From Anaplasma phagocytophilum str. Webster (lineage in GTDB: Bacteria > Pseudomonadota > Alphaproteobacteria > Rickettsiales > Anaplasmataceae), in contig NZ_LANS01000001.1 in assembly GCF_000964685.1 (NCBI RefSeq), positions 372,001-436,000 of the forward strand: a stretch of DNA of 64,000 nt, given 5' to 3'. A model generated the notes under the pieces. That model was not told where the DNA came from. It searched no databases and worked only from the letters and a program-made list of their open reading frames with translations. Positions 10,701-20,852 of this stretch are shown piece after piece; the first letter of the stretch is position 1, and each line of letters begins with the position of its first letter. Both the position numbers and the translations under genes were made by a program.

Positions 10701-11285
10701 GCAACCAACACTACTTCTTGCTATCTTGGAGAGAACCTATTTGCCAAAAGAGGTACTTTAGCTGAGAAAAGATATAGCAAACGCGGACGTGGTAATGCTC
10801 TACACCTTGAAAAAACACAAGATACAGCACACTCACCACTACATTATGTCAGCAATGCACAAGAATGCGACATAAAGAAACCGTATCAGGGCGACACTCC
10901 TGCGACAGTAGCACATACTTCTCTGCCTTCTTCTCTAGTACATGATGCGTCCACGCAATGCATGGCGATGACAGAATGGAACACTAAGATCTGCATAGAT
11001 AGCTCCTGTCAAAAAATTTCCGAACTTGTTTTAGCTAATAAACATGTGTCAGATGATATAATTTCAGAAATCCTCGAGGACGAGCCAGATCAACTTCTTG
11101 ATCTTAGTGTAAGGACAAAAAGTTACTTAACAGGCAGCTTGCAAGCGACAAATCTTGAGGCATCTACCAGCGCTACTTCATTATTAGAACCTTCGGCAGA
11201 TACTGTGAGCAGTGATCTTAATCAATGTGTTACCACTGGCCCAGAGGCTATAGAAGGAGCAGGACAGAAACAACATGGTACTTAA
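7797..11285 (+). CDS. Large hypothetical protein (1162 aa), effector candidate
   Basis: No known family was recognised. ATG 7797 is chosen because GAGG lies six bases upstream; an in-frame TTG at 7785 is the alternative. There is no signal peptide and no clear membrane helix. Residues 1 to about 560 look helical and are rich in Leu, Lys and Glu. The middle and C-terminal part is low-complexity, rich in Ser, Thr, Asn and His. A Tyr/His/Pro-rich stretch lies around residues 730-880, and a basic cluster (KKEQKKREIK) around 900-910. The C-terminus is acidic to neutral. It stands alone between long gaps with its own AT-rich upstream tract. Size, composition and isolation fit a lineage-specific secreted protein, but this is inference. 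Confidence 0.75.
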   Translation: MGQAEATRISILEHARLLNFYMLEEVFKLSRHLSATCTEETILSVKEEIESVYSALSVEVACHEKEYYHGALKALEAIRVLICLSKLRMHENDVYTSTYSDLNAIASSQLLITTEKLRDVLYILMETLKPVRKRFFTNSDLEECVGRVRKTVLSNLTKICLPNMAVYYPLMTLLEKIPYVLTVGERAIWLRILIKFSHEAVVTRELFNDSHVLHKCLTLLKNVRNALLKRSRIAAAGSVLEPEMNPEYINILHTEILRITSKALHFHKLYYPTLSNKVKRLVVLGEEIEHFECYQNHQLLIFQTTQHRLVSLLDEFLTQSAHYETQRTYNSIATPSELPAILHDVLCRISQAACSIQELQNTADIPKQLKLLGITRPLQIDLINRRIGPAMLPEALAVTQEFHDGLKYIIDNVHYLDRLVLRDFKRIITRTTGRQTKTPEVWHMKTEKKSSTATLVEEYVNIVLSSMRYIFLPRRVGDPPQDTMLNVYVSLLTNALAFNSRYFGVENTHVNSKNIFEFQSYFATKKLSSRGEFLHFYDELELIIVQNVLTAPAITESAAFISSEVEPSGANMPVPVHSDAAWTNNTSSISVIAENSRKDIPKPHAKMVYESSSEAGSTKGLQQRQSTLTNSTETALTMEKNCTLLQKQYMMDTGKSNVGIRALENFIHSFFAHVPDATIHNTPHSTSSALTRSMASLVSPPLILRAPTVITSNYLSQSQNSFLQHYRGPTLSTPTNHGYCPVHLTDRLSAVHLMQNYNMSYIVKHPSTHACPTWSLQHAPSGNSLQQNKATTLASEQGVRMPLPSVLQSLLAPSSGHRPIATHTHYTYGVNAYRPHFLASPYNSSNLYPGYHGTYVRYAAPSPMYMGHSVKCNESVARNIEHVSSNVGCGHNSTAGEKTLKKEQKKREIKTNTSPYERNFFRNPRTTMVPKPFSNQKDTYTSCLPLLDSATSVSIETIANRSFAGIQPATNTTSCYLGENLFAKRGTLAEKRYSKRGRGNALHLEKTQDTAHSPLHYVSNAQECDIKKPYQGDTPATVAHTSLPSSLVHDASTQCMAMTEWNTKICIDSSCQKISELVLANKHVSDDIISEILEDEPDQLLDLSVRTKSYLTGSLQATNLEASTSATSLLEPSADTVSSDLNQCVTTGPEAIEGAGQKQHGT

Positions 11286-12260
11286 TTTATATGGATCGTT
11301 GTTTCTGTGTGTCTCGCTACAAGAGATGCCTATAGCAAGATTCTCAATGCACAGTGTGTTCGGGGACCCCATCATAAACGGACCTGTGCTTTTGCTTAGG
11401 GCTACAAGATAAAGAAATTACATCTTGTATGTGGCGTGTTTTGAGCATTTTTACTAACGTCTTAGACTAGACAGCTGTGATAAGTCTCCACCCATATCTG
11501 TTGCGTTTTTGAATTCTGATGCATTTATTAGCGGTATAGTTATCGGGTGTCAGAACAAGGGCAAATACTTGTTACGGGCTTTAGTTTTGTGTGCAACGCT
11601 TAGACTGCAAGATATTCTGCAGAATAGGCTATTACATAGATTTGATATACAACGCTTGGTAACATATGCATAACACCAAAAGTTGACCAAGCACGCGCGG
11701 TAGAAACGCACCTGGAAGTACTTGTGAAGTCAAAAGAAAGCGCACACTAACTTCTCAACAACATAATTCATTACCCTTATCCTGAAATGATATCCTAGAT
11801 AACTTATCCTGGTATCAACCAAGTGCCTGATAATAGCACCAAAAATCTTAGATATTAGATGTCTGTAACGTAAACGTATTCACGCAACCCTGAACTAATT
11901 CCATACATGAAACTCCTGAGTAACAGCACCTCAAATCCAGCACTAATTTCGCCGTTACTTAGCTAGGGTATTCAGGATAAAAGACGGATTGGATTGCGTT
12001 GTGCTTACTCAACACTTAATCTCTCCGTTCTTAATAATTGAATCCTAAGCAACCCATCACAGAAGTGGAAGATACCGCCCCAATCTCAACAACCCCAGCA
12101 ATGATCTAAAATAGGGTCCTAGTTATAAACCTTTAACACTATAATAGAGGACTAGGAGGCTGCACGTTATGCTACTGTAACGTACCTACACAGCACATAC
12201 TCTATGCATAATCATCATAATACCCAAAGTGGACCACGACGGAAGCGTTAGCAACTATTT
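11286..12260. other. Gene-free region with decayed p44 flank repeats
   Basis: No intact gene. Around 12064-12110 a sequence resembles the 3' conserved segment of the p44 cassette at 12280-12330 (compare GAAGATACCGCCCCAATCTC with GAAGAAACCGCCCTGATTTC). The segment near 11665-11710 (TATGCATAACACCAAAAGTTGACCAAG...) resembles 12205-12250 (TATGCATAATCATCATAATACCC...GTGGACCACG). These look like old duplications of the cassette and its flank. Confidence 0.55.
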
Positions 12261-12805
12261 TTAGGTTTTTGCGAAAGTAGAAGAAACCGCCCTGATTTCC
12301 ACAACCTCACCCCCTTCAATAGTTTTGGCTAATAACCCTGCTACTATGGTTTTTTCGTCAGAGTTGAGCTTTGTTAGGTCTCCAGCGACAGCTTTGGCGT
12401 TGTCATTAGTTTCTGGCTTTGGAGTTCCAGTGCCGCTTGATGTGGGCCAGTTCTTACTACCATCTCCTAACAGAGTTTTCTCCGCAAAGTCATGCAAAAC
12501 CTGTGGAGTGCTTGGACTTCCACTCTGACTATTGTGCCCTGCAGCACCACATCGTGCCCTTGGATATGTTGATGAATCATCGGTAGTCGCTCCGTAAACA
12601 CCGTATTTATTACCACTCCCACCTTCGCGATCTTTCGTCGCACAAACCTTCTCATCGATCTTAGGAGCAGAAATCTCCACCGCCTTAGCAAACTGAACGA
12701 TGTCTTTACCGGAAGTCTTGGCAAGAGCAGCAGTAAGCTTATCAGTCTGTCCAGTAACAACATCATAAGCTAACTCCTTAGCTAGTAGATATTCTGCTCC
12801 ATCTT
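12261..12805 (-). pseudogene. P44/Msp2 hypervariable donor cassette (no complete gene)
   Basis: Read on the minus strand, the segment starts with the conserved P44 block LLAKELAYDVVTGQTDKL, then ALAKTSGKDIVQFAKAVEIS. A hypervariable core follows with the typical Cys (KVCATK), a second Cys (RCGAAG) and WP (SKNWPTSSG). The 3' conserved block DEKTIVAGLLAKTIEGG-VVEIRAVSS comes next, then a stop at 12261. The P44 signal peptide, N-terminal half and C-terminal beta-strands are missing. Such truncated copies are known in A. phagocytophilum as silent donors that recombine into the p44 expression site to vary the major surface protein. It may be a functional donor although it is not an expressible gene. 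Confidence 0.85.
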
Positions 12806-14413
12806 TTTCTAATAATACTGCCGCAATGCAATAGATATCGGGGTTAAATAGCTAAAAACTATTGCAGCATTGTAATTAGTATTGGTTTAGATGAATAATT
12901 CACGACCAGACATACGATTAGTGCTCAAAGCAATGTGCACTATGTCTTACCTTAGAAATCCAATAATAGAATACTAGATAACCAATCTACAAAATTCCAA
13001 ATTTATCTGTAATAGCGCCATGAATAGCTGCGATGATAGAACCTGAATATCAAGCCTACCCAATAATAAATCCCGGGGTAAACACAGTACAAGAGCTCCA
13101 AATATAAAAACCTGTACCCGATTACAAAACTCAAGGCATATACAGTATAAAGAGCCTTAGATATAAAAACACAAATTACGTACAGCGCTTCAAGTTAAAC
13201 TCAACAGCCGCTACCAGACATATAAAAACTTGATACTGCATTCTAAGATCTAAGACTGCTAAACAAAACATGCATAGAGACTGCTTCTAGATATATGGAA
13301 AAGCGTGGTTACTTAGTCAACTCGTAAATTAAACCCGTTCCTAAACAATATCGGGCTAATAAAAAACGAGCTACCTAGCTAGTAAATACACTGCAGCTCA
13401 CCAATCGTGCTTCCATAATTCAACACATCTTAGAGAAAAAGCAGCCGAAATTATCAAAGCCCCGGAATAAACTTTAGCATGAACTACCTACCCTACGTGC
13501 ACCCGTTACCAAAGCAAAATGTACTATGTACTTGTTTCTCAATAGTAGAACTCTAGTGTATCAATATACGAAACTCCAAATTCACCTCACAATAAATTCC
13601 GGGGCAAGCTTGATAGGAGTATCTTAGATAAACTTAATACCTAGCTACAGCACTAAAAAGTAACTAATAATATCTCATATATGGCTCTAGATAGACGTAA
13701 ATCACACTCTCGAAGTAAGTAGAAAAGCTGCACTAAGTAAACTAAAGCCCCCGGATAACCACCGCCAGGTCTTTAGATTCCAAATTGCAAAACGTCACCT
13801 TGTGATAAGGTTTGCAAGACGACGAATGGGCATTGCTTGATGCACCCCTCTCACTAAAAGACACTGCAAAATTATCATCACTACTCGCTTTAGGAAATCT
13901 ACGAGCATTCCTAGAGCAGATTCTCAATGGCATCTCACAAATATAGTTCAATTAAAAACTTTGGAACACTGCTTAAATAAACAGGAACACTAAAAACCAT
14001 ACTACCAAACCGTATCTTTGCCCTGACAACAGTTTCAGATGTTTTGTGCATTGCACAGCAAACGCACATTTTACGTGCTACTCTCCCAAATGATCGGACG
14101 CAATACACACTTTAGAAAATTACTTTATCAAACCAACAGCTAAATCCCTATACCACCTAAGATGCTGTTGCTTTCTTGATCTTGTCTACACGCAGCAAGC
14201 AATGTCCTCCAACATCCCTGGGATTCAAAAGACCATGAGCCGACCATATACACATAAGAATCTCTCTCACACTATATGACCAACACCCGCACCCTTCGAG
14301 ATGTAACAAAAACACCTACCGGCCTAATAAGCAAATGCCACTTAGCCTGCTTAACTATGTGAGAAGGATTTGATACCCATCATACCTATCCCACACCAGT
14401 GAATCACAATACA
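12806..14413. other. 1.6-kb gene-free region
   Basis: No supported gene. The one notable open frame (minus, 13742-13951, 69 codons) matches nothing I recognise. Degenerate tandem repeats occur at about 13080-13300 and are listed separately. The region contains many near-repeated short strings, suggesting long-decayed duplicated sequence. Confidence 0.5.
13080..13300. repeat. Degenerate ~59-bp tandem repeat
   Basis: The string ATATAAAAAC occurs at 13102, 13161 and 13220, exactly 59 bases apart each time. The sequence around each is partly conserved (CAGTACAAGAGCTCCAAATATAAAA; CAGTATAAAGAGCCTTAGATATAAA; CAGCCGCTACCAGACATATAAA). A weaker fourth copy (CTAGATATATGGAAAA) lies near 13288. Confidence 0.6.
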
Positions 14414-15121
14414 CTAACCGATAAAGAACTTAGAAAAGTGCTTCACATAGTATGCCACAAGCGGCGCAGTGAATATGAACCCATCCATTCTATCCATCAC
14501 CCCACCATGCCCCGGTACAATAAACCCACTATCCTTCACTTTACACATACGCTTCACGGCTGACTCTGTAACATCACCACACTGTGCCACTACCGCTATT
14601 ACAGCTCCTATCAGAATTGAGTGCGGCACATAAAATATGCCAAAAATTACAGACATAACCAAAGTGCTCACCGCACTAAAAGCTATACCAGCCCATAAAC
14701 CAACCCAGGTTTTACCAGGGCTAATAGCCGGAATGATCTTACGAGTGCCTAAGGTCCGCCCTAGAAAATACGCCGCAGTATCCGTGCTCCAAATACTCAG
14801 TATTAACCAGGACAATATTATAGTTCCATGAGGAAGAGTATATATATACGCCATAGAAGCATACGGCAAAGCTATCATTGCTACAGCAGGAATGTAAAAC
14901 CACCTGTGACCACAAGTCATCTGATGCCACTCAAAAGACGATACCATCGCTAAAGAAAATAGCAAAAGGTAAAATAGTACCCCACCATAACTTAACCCAA
15001 CTACGAACGCTCCTCCCCAAAATCCCGCAGTTACCAACCTTATAAGAAAGTTCCTATCTACTGCACGTACTTTACAACTCGACAAACGTGTCTTTAACTT
15101 TTCAATGCAACGCTTAGGCAT
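14414..15121 (-). CDS. cdsA: Phosphatidate cytidylyltransferase (CDP-diglyceride synthase)
   Basis: An integral membrane enzyme that makes CDP-diacylglycerol from phosphatidate and CTP, the branch point of phospholipid synthesis. The family signature appears as KVKDSGFIVPGHGGVMDRMDG near the C-terminus. Earlier conserved parts are SIWSTDTAAYFLGRTLGTRKIIPAISPGKTW. Several hydrophobic helices are visible. The start ATG 15121 (MPKRCIEK) has GGAG eight bases upstream; GTG 15148 is the longer alternative. It is the last gene of the minus-strand series rnhA-AsmA-pyrH-frr-cdsA but is separated from frr by about 540 bases where many bacteria carry uppS. Confidence 0.93.
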   Translation of the reverse strand: MPKRCIEKLKTRLSSCKVRAVDRNFLIRLVTAGFWGGAFVVGLSYGGVLFYLLLFSLAMVSSFEWHQMTCGHRWFYIPAVAMIALPYASMAYIYTLPHGTIILSWLILSIWSTDTAAYFLGRTLGTRKIIPAISPGKTWVGLWAGIAFSAVSTLVMSVIFGIFYVPHSILIGAVIAVVAQCGDVTESAVKRMCKVKDSGFIVPGHGGVMDRMDGFIFTAPLVAYYVKHFSKFFIG

Positions 15122-15148
15122 TTCTCGAACTCCACTGACCTTCACCAC

Positions 15149-15658
15149 ACCCCCGAAACAAGTTTATCCCCAGCAAAGAACATCGCCTATGCCGCCGTAT
15201 TAAATTTACTATCCGCACCTTGTCACACGCGCTCACCAGAGTACTATCTAGCACATTTCTCGTATCATACCAATAGCATCCTACATACTAGAACAGCTCC
15301 CTATTAAAATAATCTCCACAAAACGGCCATACAAGCTGCTGACAAGTTATCATCTCAAGACTTTTACAGCAAATGTTACACCCATGTTATTACATCTTGG
15401 TTACGTACCTGTCCTATGCAACAACTTCGCCCCTATACCACCGCTTCAATCCTTAACCACAACTTACACTTACCACTACTAATAACTGCGTCCTCCCGCA
15501 ACCTACATAAAATAACACGCAACCCTGGCACAAAGAACTGTATATCACTTTTTCGAAGGATTCTGGCCAGCAACACCCGCGCGCTTTGAAGCCATATTGC
15601 AATGCAATACACCTAAGCAACCTATATAACCCAAGGATAAAGAATACTCCTCGCCCTT
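15149..15658. other. Gap between frr and cdsA
   Basis: About 510 bases with no open frame resembling undecaprenyl diphosphate synthase (uppS) or anything else. It is C/A-rich on the plus strand. It probably holds the cdsA promoter. Confidence 0.5.
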
Positions 15659-16213
15659 CTAACCTAGGATCTCACTTTCCTTGCTGGTATAAGCATCGGC
15701 AATTTTCTTGATAAAAGAATCGGTAATTTTCTGGATTTCCGCACTAACACCATGCATGTCATCTTCTGATATTTCTTTGTTATCTTGCAGAGACTTCAGC
15801 CTCTCTATGGCATCTCTCCTGATGTTACGTATAGAAACCTTGCTCTCCTCAGCGAGTTTGTTCAGCATTTTAACCAAGTTCTTCCGCACATCATTCGTGA
15901 GCTCAGGAACGACAAGCCTAACAGTACTTGACTCACACGTCATACCAAATCCCATGTTAGAAGCTTCAATAGCCGACTTCACCTCTCCTAGAATACTAGC
16001 ATCCCAAAGAGAAACCAACAGCGTACGACCATTTACCGATATGCTAGAAACTGTGTTCAATTTCACCTTATTGCCGTAGTAACTGACAGAAATACCGTCC
16101 AACAACGACGCACTCACCCTTCCTGTCCGTATACCCGATATGTCATTCAAGAACATGGCATAAGTCTTGTCCATCCTCTCTTGAGCATATTGCCTAATCG
16201 CTCCAGTAGCCAC
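15659..16213 (-). CDS. frr: Ribosome recycling factor
   Basis: A 184-residue protein that, with EF-G, splits the post-termination ribosome. Family features are the N-terminal QERMDKTYAMFLNDISGIRTGRVSASLLDGI (the RTGR-ASP-like region), and SVYDASIL-like SLWDASILGEVKSAIE. The three-helix C-terminus follows, containing RNIRRDAIERLKSLQDNKEISEDD. The start is GTG 16213, supported by the strong AGGAGGGG six bases upstream, inside or next to the pyrH stop. It is translated directly after pyrH (8-base gap), the conserved pyrH-frr arrangement. Confidence 0.97.
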   Translation of the reverse strand: MATGAIRQYAQERMDKTYAMFLNDISGIRTGRVSASLLDGISVSYYGNKVKLNTVSSISVNGRTLLVSLWDASILGEVKSAIEASNMGFGMTCESSTVRLVVPELTNDVRKNLVKMLNKLAEESKVSIRNIRRDAIERLKSLQDNKEISEDDMHGVSAEIQKITDSFIKKIADAYTSKESEILG

Positions 16214-16221
16214 TTCCCCTC

Positions 16222-16956
16222 CTATCCAGATATAGTAGTAAACGTACCCCTTCCCTTCATCACTTCCGAAAAAGCATTCTCTTTCCCTAGATCAAACACA
16301 ATTATAGGAATAGAATTCTCCCTCGCGAGCGACACCGCGGCAGCATCCATTATCTTTAAATCTGACGCAAGTAAGTCATGGTAGGAGATTTTGTCGTATC
16401 TTGTAGCAGAACAATCCTTCTTTGGATCTGATGAATATACACCATCCACCTGTGTGCCCTTGAATATAGCATCACAACGCATCTCTATGCTTCTCAACAC
16501 AGCAGCGGTATCCGTAGTAAAGAAAGGGCTACCAATCCCTGCAGCACATATAACCACTCTGCCCTTCTCTAGATGACGTATAGCACGCCTTCTAATGTAC
16601 GTCTCACACACAGCAGTCATCGGAATAGCAGAAAGCACCCTACTCGCTATCCCCATATCCTCAAGTGAATTCTGCAACGCTAAGGCATTGATCATAGTAG
16701 CAAGCATACCTACATAATCATTACTAGCTCTTTCAAAGCCAAACGAGGTAGATGAGCCACGGAAGATATTGCCACCACCAACCACAATACACAGCTCCAC
16801 CCCAGATTCTCTCACCTTCTTCAAGTCACACGACAACTTTCCTATGACATCCTGATCGAACCCAAAACCTCTCTCTCCGGCAAGTGCCTCTCCCGATACC
16901 TTCAGCAAAACCCTAGAATAACGCACATTCTCCACAACATTACAATCGATTGACAT
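16222..16956 (-). CDS. pyrH: Uridylate kinase (UMP kinase)
   Basis: A 244-residue hexameric UMP kinase that phosphorylates UMP to UDP. The amino-acid kinase fold shows [10 protein letters not shown] near the N-terminus, [10 protein letters not shown] (about residues 60-69), a central region ending [33 protein letters not shown] and [16 protein letters not shown]. Start ATG 16956 (MSIDCN) gives the normal length. Codons 3 to about 66 are duplicated as a 190-bp inverted copy at 26503-26692. Confidence 0.97.
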   Translation of the reverse strand: MSIDCNVVENVRYSRVLLKVSGEALAGERGFGFDQDVIGKLSCDLKKVRESGVELCIVVGGGNIFRGSSTSFGFERASNDYVGMLATMINALALQNSLEDMGIASRVLSAIPMTAVCETYIRRRAIRHLEKGRVVICAAGIGSPFFTTDTAAVLRSIEMRCDAIFKGTQVDGVYSSDPKKDCSATRYDKISYHDLLASDLKIMDAAAVSLARENSIPIIVFDLGKENAFSEVMKGRGTFTTISG

Positions 16957-17159
16957 AATCCAAGCGTAAGTTCCACCCCCGTGGGCACAGTCAGCGTTGA
17001 TTATACTACAATACACTAAATAATCAATCTAGCTAGATACGGAGCCCCCAAAGCGCAAATTGATACACAACACAAAGCACTATGCACACCGCAGGAGGAA
17101 CAAAAAGTCAAAAATACCCAGCTATAACACCACATGCTCTTTCAAACAAAATTACATAC

Positions 17160-20100
17160 CTAGGCAACTTTATCATGCTGATGTGAAGCAGAAGACTCGC
17201 TCTCCTGCTTCATCTTGTAATCTAAGACCTTTAACACTCTCTTGAGCAAATTCGGCGTTAAGATGGAGAGAAAGTTTACCGATATATCATGCTGCTTAGC
17301 AGTACCCTTCACTTTGTAGTCTATGGCAACTATACCACGACTGTAACCACCCGTAAGTATCTTGCCTATAATCGGAGCACTCCACACCATTTTGTTCACA
17401 GCATATGCAGGAACTATTTGACCTCTTATATCAAAGTCATTACCCACAAGGTCTATACTACCATCCAAGCTTATCCCAAGCTCAGCACCCTCCATCCAGG
17501 ATTCGCCGAAGCTTATTACATTGTTTTTATAATTAAAAGGAACATTCAACTTACTGAAATGTATACCACTACCACTCAACGTATTGCTTATTCCTTTTAA
17601 AGAGGAGAGAGTCAATATCTGCGCAAGAATCGGCGCACCCACAATATTAAACCGCGTGATAGAAAACATGCCATTTGTCCTACCACTATGAGTATCTGGA
17701 TACATGTATATCGACAAACGCCCGCCATCCACCGTATTTAGAACGTCTATGGCGCGTAGAAACTTGCCTGCGTTTCCCGTCACTACCTCCAACCCCATGG
17801 GACCGTAGTCTATACTAATGGGCATCATATCACCCGCGAAATACCCCCTCACCTTCGCATTTGTCCCACCTCGATCTCCAGTCGCTAGTTCAATATCCAA
17901 CTTTTCTATAAGCACACCATTATTCATAAGCGCCTTGTCAGATTCTATACTGACAACAACATCACGGGACGCTGATTCTCCCTTCAGAAATGCACCTAGA
18001 TTCGCCTTACTCAGATCTAAAAACTCCCCACGTAGCTTTAGATCTATGTTGCTACCATCAGATTTGACACGAGCCCAAGCATTCGTCTTCAAAAACTCTA
18101 TTTTGTCAGCCACAAGGTCAATGTTACCATCTTTCACCTTCCCAGAAACACTAACATCCACCCCATCGCCTTTAACATCTACATAGGCAATATCTATATC
18201 ACCACCAGAACCCATCTCCACAAGAAACGATAGCTCCCTATGTAGATCCCCAATATCAAAATAGCCCTTCTGATCGCCCCCTAAAGACAAATGCGTAATA
18301 TCTACTTTACCCCCAATGGTAGTATTCTCAGCCGCAGAACCACTAATCCACTCTATCTCCGCCGGGGCATATCCGTTTACACCCAGCATCCTTGCCGTAG
18401 AACTTAAACCTTGCAAATTCTCACCCGAAACGTATCCATCAAATTTACAATGCAGCCCCTTGTCACCCTGCCAATCTTTAGTTACAGACAAAACCATATC
18501 GTGATCATTCAATGTGCCAGTTCCATCAACTCTAAGAACCCCACCACTAAAATTAACATTCATACTACCGTTCTTGACGTGCAAGCTGTTTAGTATTCCC
18601 TCAGCATCAAGATCCTCAACCTTTGATGCTATCGACACCTTGCTGTATACGTCAGCATCACCCAACAAATTGTACACTTCTATGTTAAAATCCGTAGTAG
18701 CCACTCCAGATATGCTCTCCCTACTCCCTCCTATGCTTAGCAGCGATTGCACCCCAGTAGCTTCGTATAACTTTTCCGCACCATCTACAGAATACCCCTG
18801 TACCTCTAATTTGGCAGCTCCACTGCTAATACCCTTGATGACAGCTTTTCCTTCCAAGGCATGAACACCACGGTAACTATAGTCACCCGACCTTATTATT
18901 AGATCACCCCTACTAAGCAGTAATCCACCATCGACAACATTTATCTCGCCTATGTCATCGTTTATAAAAACAACTGCATCCTTCAAATGAGAACTGACCC
19001 TATAATTTAACAAATTTGTAATATCACTAAAAGGGCCGTGATAGAATACTTGAGGTTCACGAAAGTACCCGCCCAATACGTGATTACAATACCACTCACG
19101 CGCACCTGCATACATCTGCTCTGGCCAATATGCACACACATTTTTTGCACTTATCTCATAGCCGACCACATTCACATCTAAGTAATCGGTGGAAGAATCA
19201 AAGGAAGCACGCAATCTCAGGGCTATGTCATCATCCGCCAATAAGTTAAAGTTTATAACCTGCAATTTACCGTCACTGTACTTAGCACGCACTTTAAAGC
19301 TCTGCACAACTAGCTCCTGCCCCGAACCATAAGGCATCACACCCTTAAGGTTTTGCAGGTTTATTTCCCCATAGTCGATACCATCGTGCGCATTCAACAC
19401 AATATCAGCAGTACCAGAGAGTACAAAATTTTTGTACCTGGCAAGCCTTGCATCCAAAAACTCCAAATATCTTAGTAGATTTGTATTGAAGTTATCATAC
19501 TCTACATGAAGAGAAAGCACCCCCTTATAGTGCTCCGATAGACGCACCCTCACTGCAGACTCGTCACTACTAAATTCCAGATTGAATACTCGCCCATCGT
19601 ATTCGTTTTCCTTGCCAAAGCGTAAAGAATCAACAAATACCCTGCCCCCATTATCGTCTTGTAAAAGCAATTTTCCGATTTTTACCGGAATATTAGATCG
19701 AACAAAGACTAGAAGCTTCGAACGCAGCGCCTCTACGGAAAATGGAACTCCCTCCGTTTGCACCACCCCCTCAGAATGCAAAAAATCAACGCTGACCTTT
19801 TCTATCTCAAGACGACTGTCTCCCCAGTCACCCCATAGAAACAAAATACCGATTTTAGAATAAATCGATGCCTCAGGCGCCTCTACTTTCACACCTAAGT
19901 TTTTGTCAACTACAGTTACTCCCTGCGCTGACAAAACAAAATTTTCATCAGCCCGGCGCCACGTAAGCTTTACGTCCCGCATACTTACATCTGCCCCGAA
20001 GAAGAATTCAGATAACTTGTGCTCTAGATATAGATTTATAAGTTTTGAGCGGAACTCCAACGTGTCTTTAGTGCTGACATTATAGTACAATACCCCCCCA

Positions 20101-20201
20101 AACAGCAGTACTGCACCTATAAACAAAAACTTTATGCAAATCCACGCTATAGAATTCATCAATCTAATCAACACCTCAACGCTGGCAAAGTTCCCCCTCA
20201 A
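17160..20201 (-). CDS. AsmA/YhdP-like large envelope protein
   Basis: A 1013-residue protein with one N-terminal membrane helix (about residues 18-40) and a very long, mostly beta-strand periplasmic region. The C-terminal part ([40 protein letters not shown]) is typical of the AsmA-like/DUF3971 (YhdP, TamB-related) superfamily. Those proteins bridge the inner and outer membranes and move phospholipid. The rnhA and AsmA genes overlap by four bases (20198-20201), so they are co-transcribed. The organism is expected to lack LPS, so a role in phospholipid supply to the outer membrane is plausible but inferred. Confidence 0.82.
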   Translation of the reverse strand: MRGNFASVEVLIRLMNSIAWICIKFLFIGAVLLFGGVLYYNVSTKDTLEFRSKLINLYLEHKLSEFFFGADVSMRDVKLTWRRADENFVLSAQGVTVVDKNLGVKVEAPEASIYSKIGILFLWGDWGDSRLEIEKVSVDFLHSEGVVQTEGVPFSVEALRSKLLVFVRSNIPVKIGKLLLQDDNGGRVFVDSLRFGKENEYDGRVFNLEFSSDESAVRVRLSEHYKGVLSLHVEYDNFNTNLLRYLEFLDARLARYKNFVLSGTADIVLNAHDGIDYGEINLQNLKGVMPYGSGQELVVQSFKVRAKYSDGKLQVINFNLLADDDIALRLRASFDSSTDYLDVNVVGYEISAKNVCAYWPEQMYAGAREWYCNHVLGGYFREPQVFYHGPFSDITNLLNYRVSSHLKDAVVFINDDIGEINVVDGGLLLSRGDLIIRSGDYSYRGVHALEGKAVIKGISSGAAKLEVQGYSVDGAEKLYEATGVQSLLSIGGSRESISGVATTDFNIEVYNLLGDADVYSKVSIASKVEDLDAEGILNSLHVKNGSMNVNFSGGVLRVDGTGTLNDHDMVLSVTKDWQGDKGLHCKFDGYVSGENLQGLSSTARMLGVNGYAPAEIEWISGSAAENTTIGGKVDITHLSLGGDQKGYFDIGDLHRELSFLVEMGSGGDIDIAYVDVKGDGVDVSVSGKVKDGNIDLVADKIEFLKTNAWARVKSDGSNIDLKLRGEFLDLSKANLGAFLKGESASRDVVVSIESDKALMNNGVLIEKLDIELATGDRGGTNAKVRGYFAGDMMPISIDYGPMGLEVVTGNAGKFLRAIDVLNTVDGGRLSIYMYPDTHSGRTNGMFSITRFNIVGAPILAQILTLSSLKGISNTLSGSGIHFSKLNVPFNYKNNVISFGESWMEGAELGISLDGSIDLVGNDFDIRGQIVPAYAVNKMVWSAPIIGKILTGGYSRGIVAIDYKVKGTAKQHDISVNFLSILTPNLLKRVLKVLDYKMKQESESSASHQHDKVA

Positions 20202-20710
20202 CGCTTCATAACTTGGCGCTCTACTTCAGCTCTTGCCAGTGCATCAGCCTCAACATTATACCTGTTACCTGCATGAGCCTTAACCCATTCCCACGTCACA
20301 TTATGCTTCAGCGTCAGTGCCTCAAGCTGCATCCACAAATCTACATTTTTTACAGCAGACTTACTCGCAGTTTGCCAGCCATTTGACTTCCACTTGTGTA
20401 TCCACGTAGTAATACCATTCTTCACATAGACACTATCCGTACGCACACAAACGTTACATTGCCTATCTAAAGCACCTAAAGCTTCTATCACTGCAGAAAG
20501 CTCCATCCTGTTGTTTGTTGTATCGCTACAACCACCTGATATCCTACGCTCCTCACCACCCGAAAAAAGAAAGACCGCACCCCAGCCGCCAGGGCCAGGA
20601 TTACCAGAACAAGCTCCATCAGTGTATATGACAACCTGCCCACTATCCATAAGTACCACAAATCCACCGTTTTTGATTGTATTCCAATACCCTGCATAAT
20701 ACAATGACAT
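20198..20710 (-). CDS. rnhA: Ribonuclease HI
   Basis: Degrades the RNA strand of RNA:DNA hybrids. The catalytic acidic residues are visible in [16 protein letters not shown] (Asp), [13 protein letters not shown] (Glu), VRTDSVYV (Asp) and VEADALAR (Asp), with the KAHAGN histidine loop before the last. The listed start gives 170 residues; ATG 20650 (MDSGQVV) would give 150, closer to the usual 150-155, and may be the real start. It overlaps the next gene by four bases and is divergent from mfd. Confidence 0.95.
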   Translation of the reverse strand: MSLYYAGYWNTIKNGGFVVLMDSGQVVIYTDGACSGNPGPGGWGAVFLFSGGEERRISGGCSDTTNNRMELSAVIEALGALDRQCNVCVRTDSVYVKNGITTWIHKWKSNGWQTASKSAVKNVDLWMQLEALTLKHNVTWEWVKAHAGNRYNVEADALARAEVERQVMKR

Positions 20711-20852
20711 TCGTGTTGGTACCTACAGCCTTGCGTAGAGAGGCTATTCACATAAGCGTTGTTGATTCCTTGGTCATGCATCTTAAAGTACCATTGGCTA
20801 AGCTGCTTGGTTATGTAACCACCGAGTCAGCTTTCTGTATAATTTAGTATTT

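Noticed and set aside
13742..13951. 69-codon minus-strand frame in the gene-poor region
   Set aside because: Compared by eye with P44 N- and C-terminal conserved regions and found no convincing match; no start signal.
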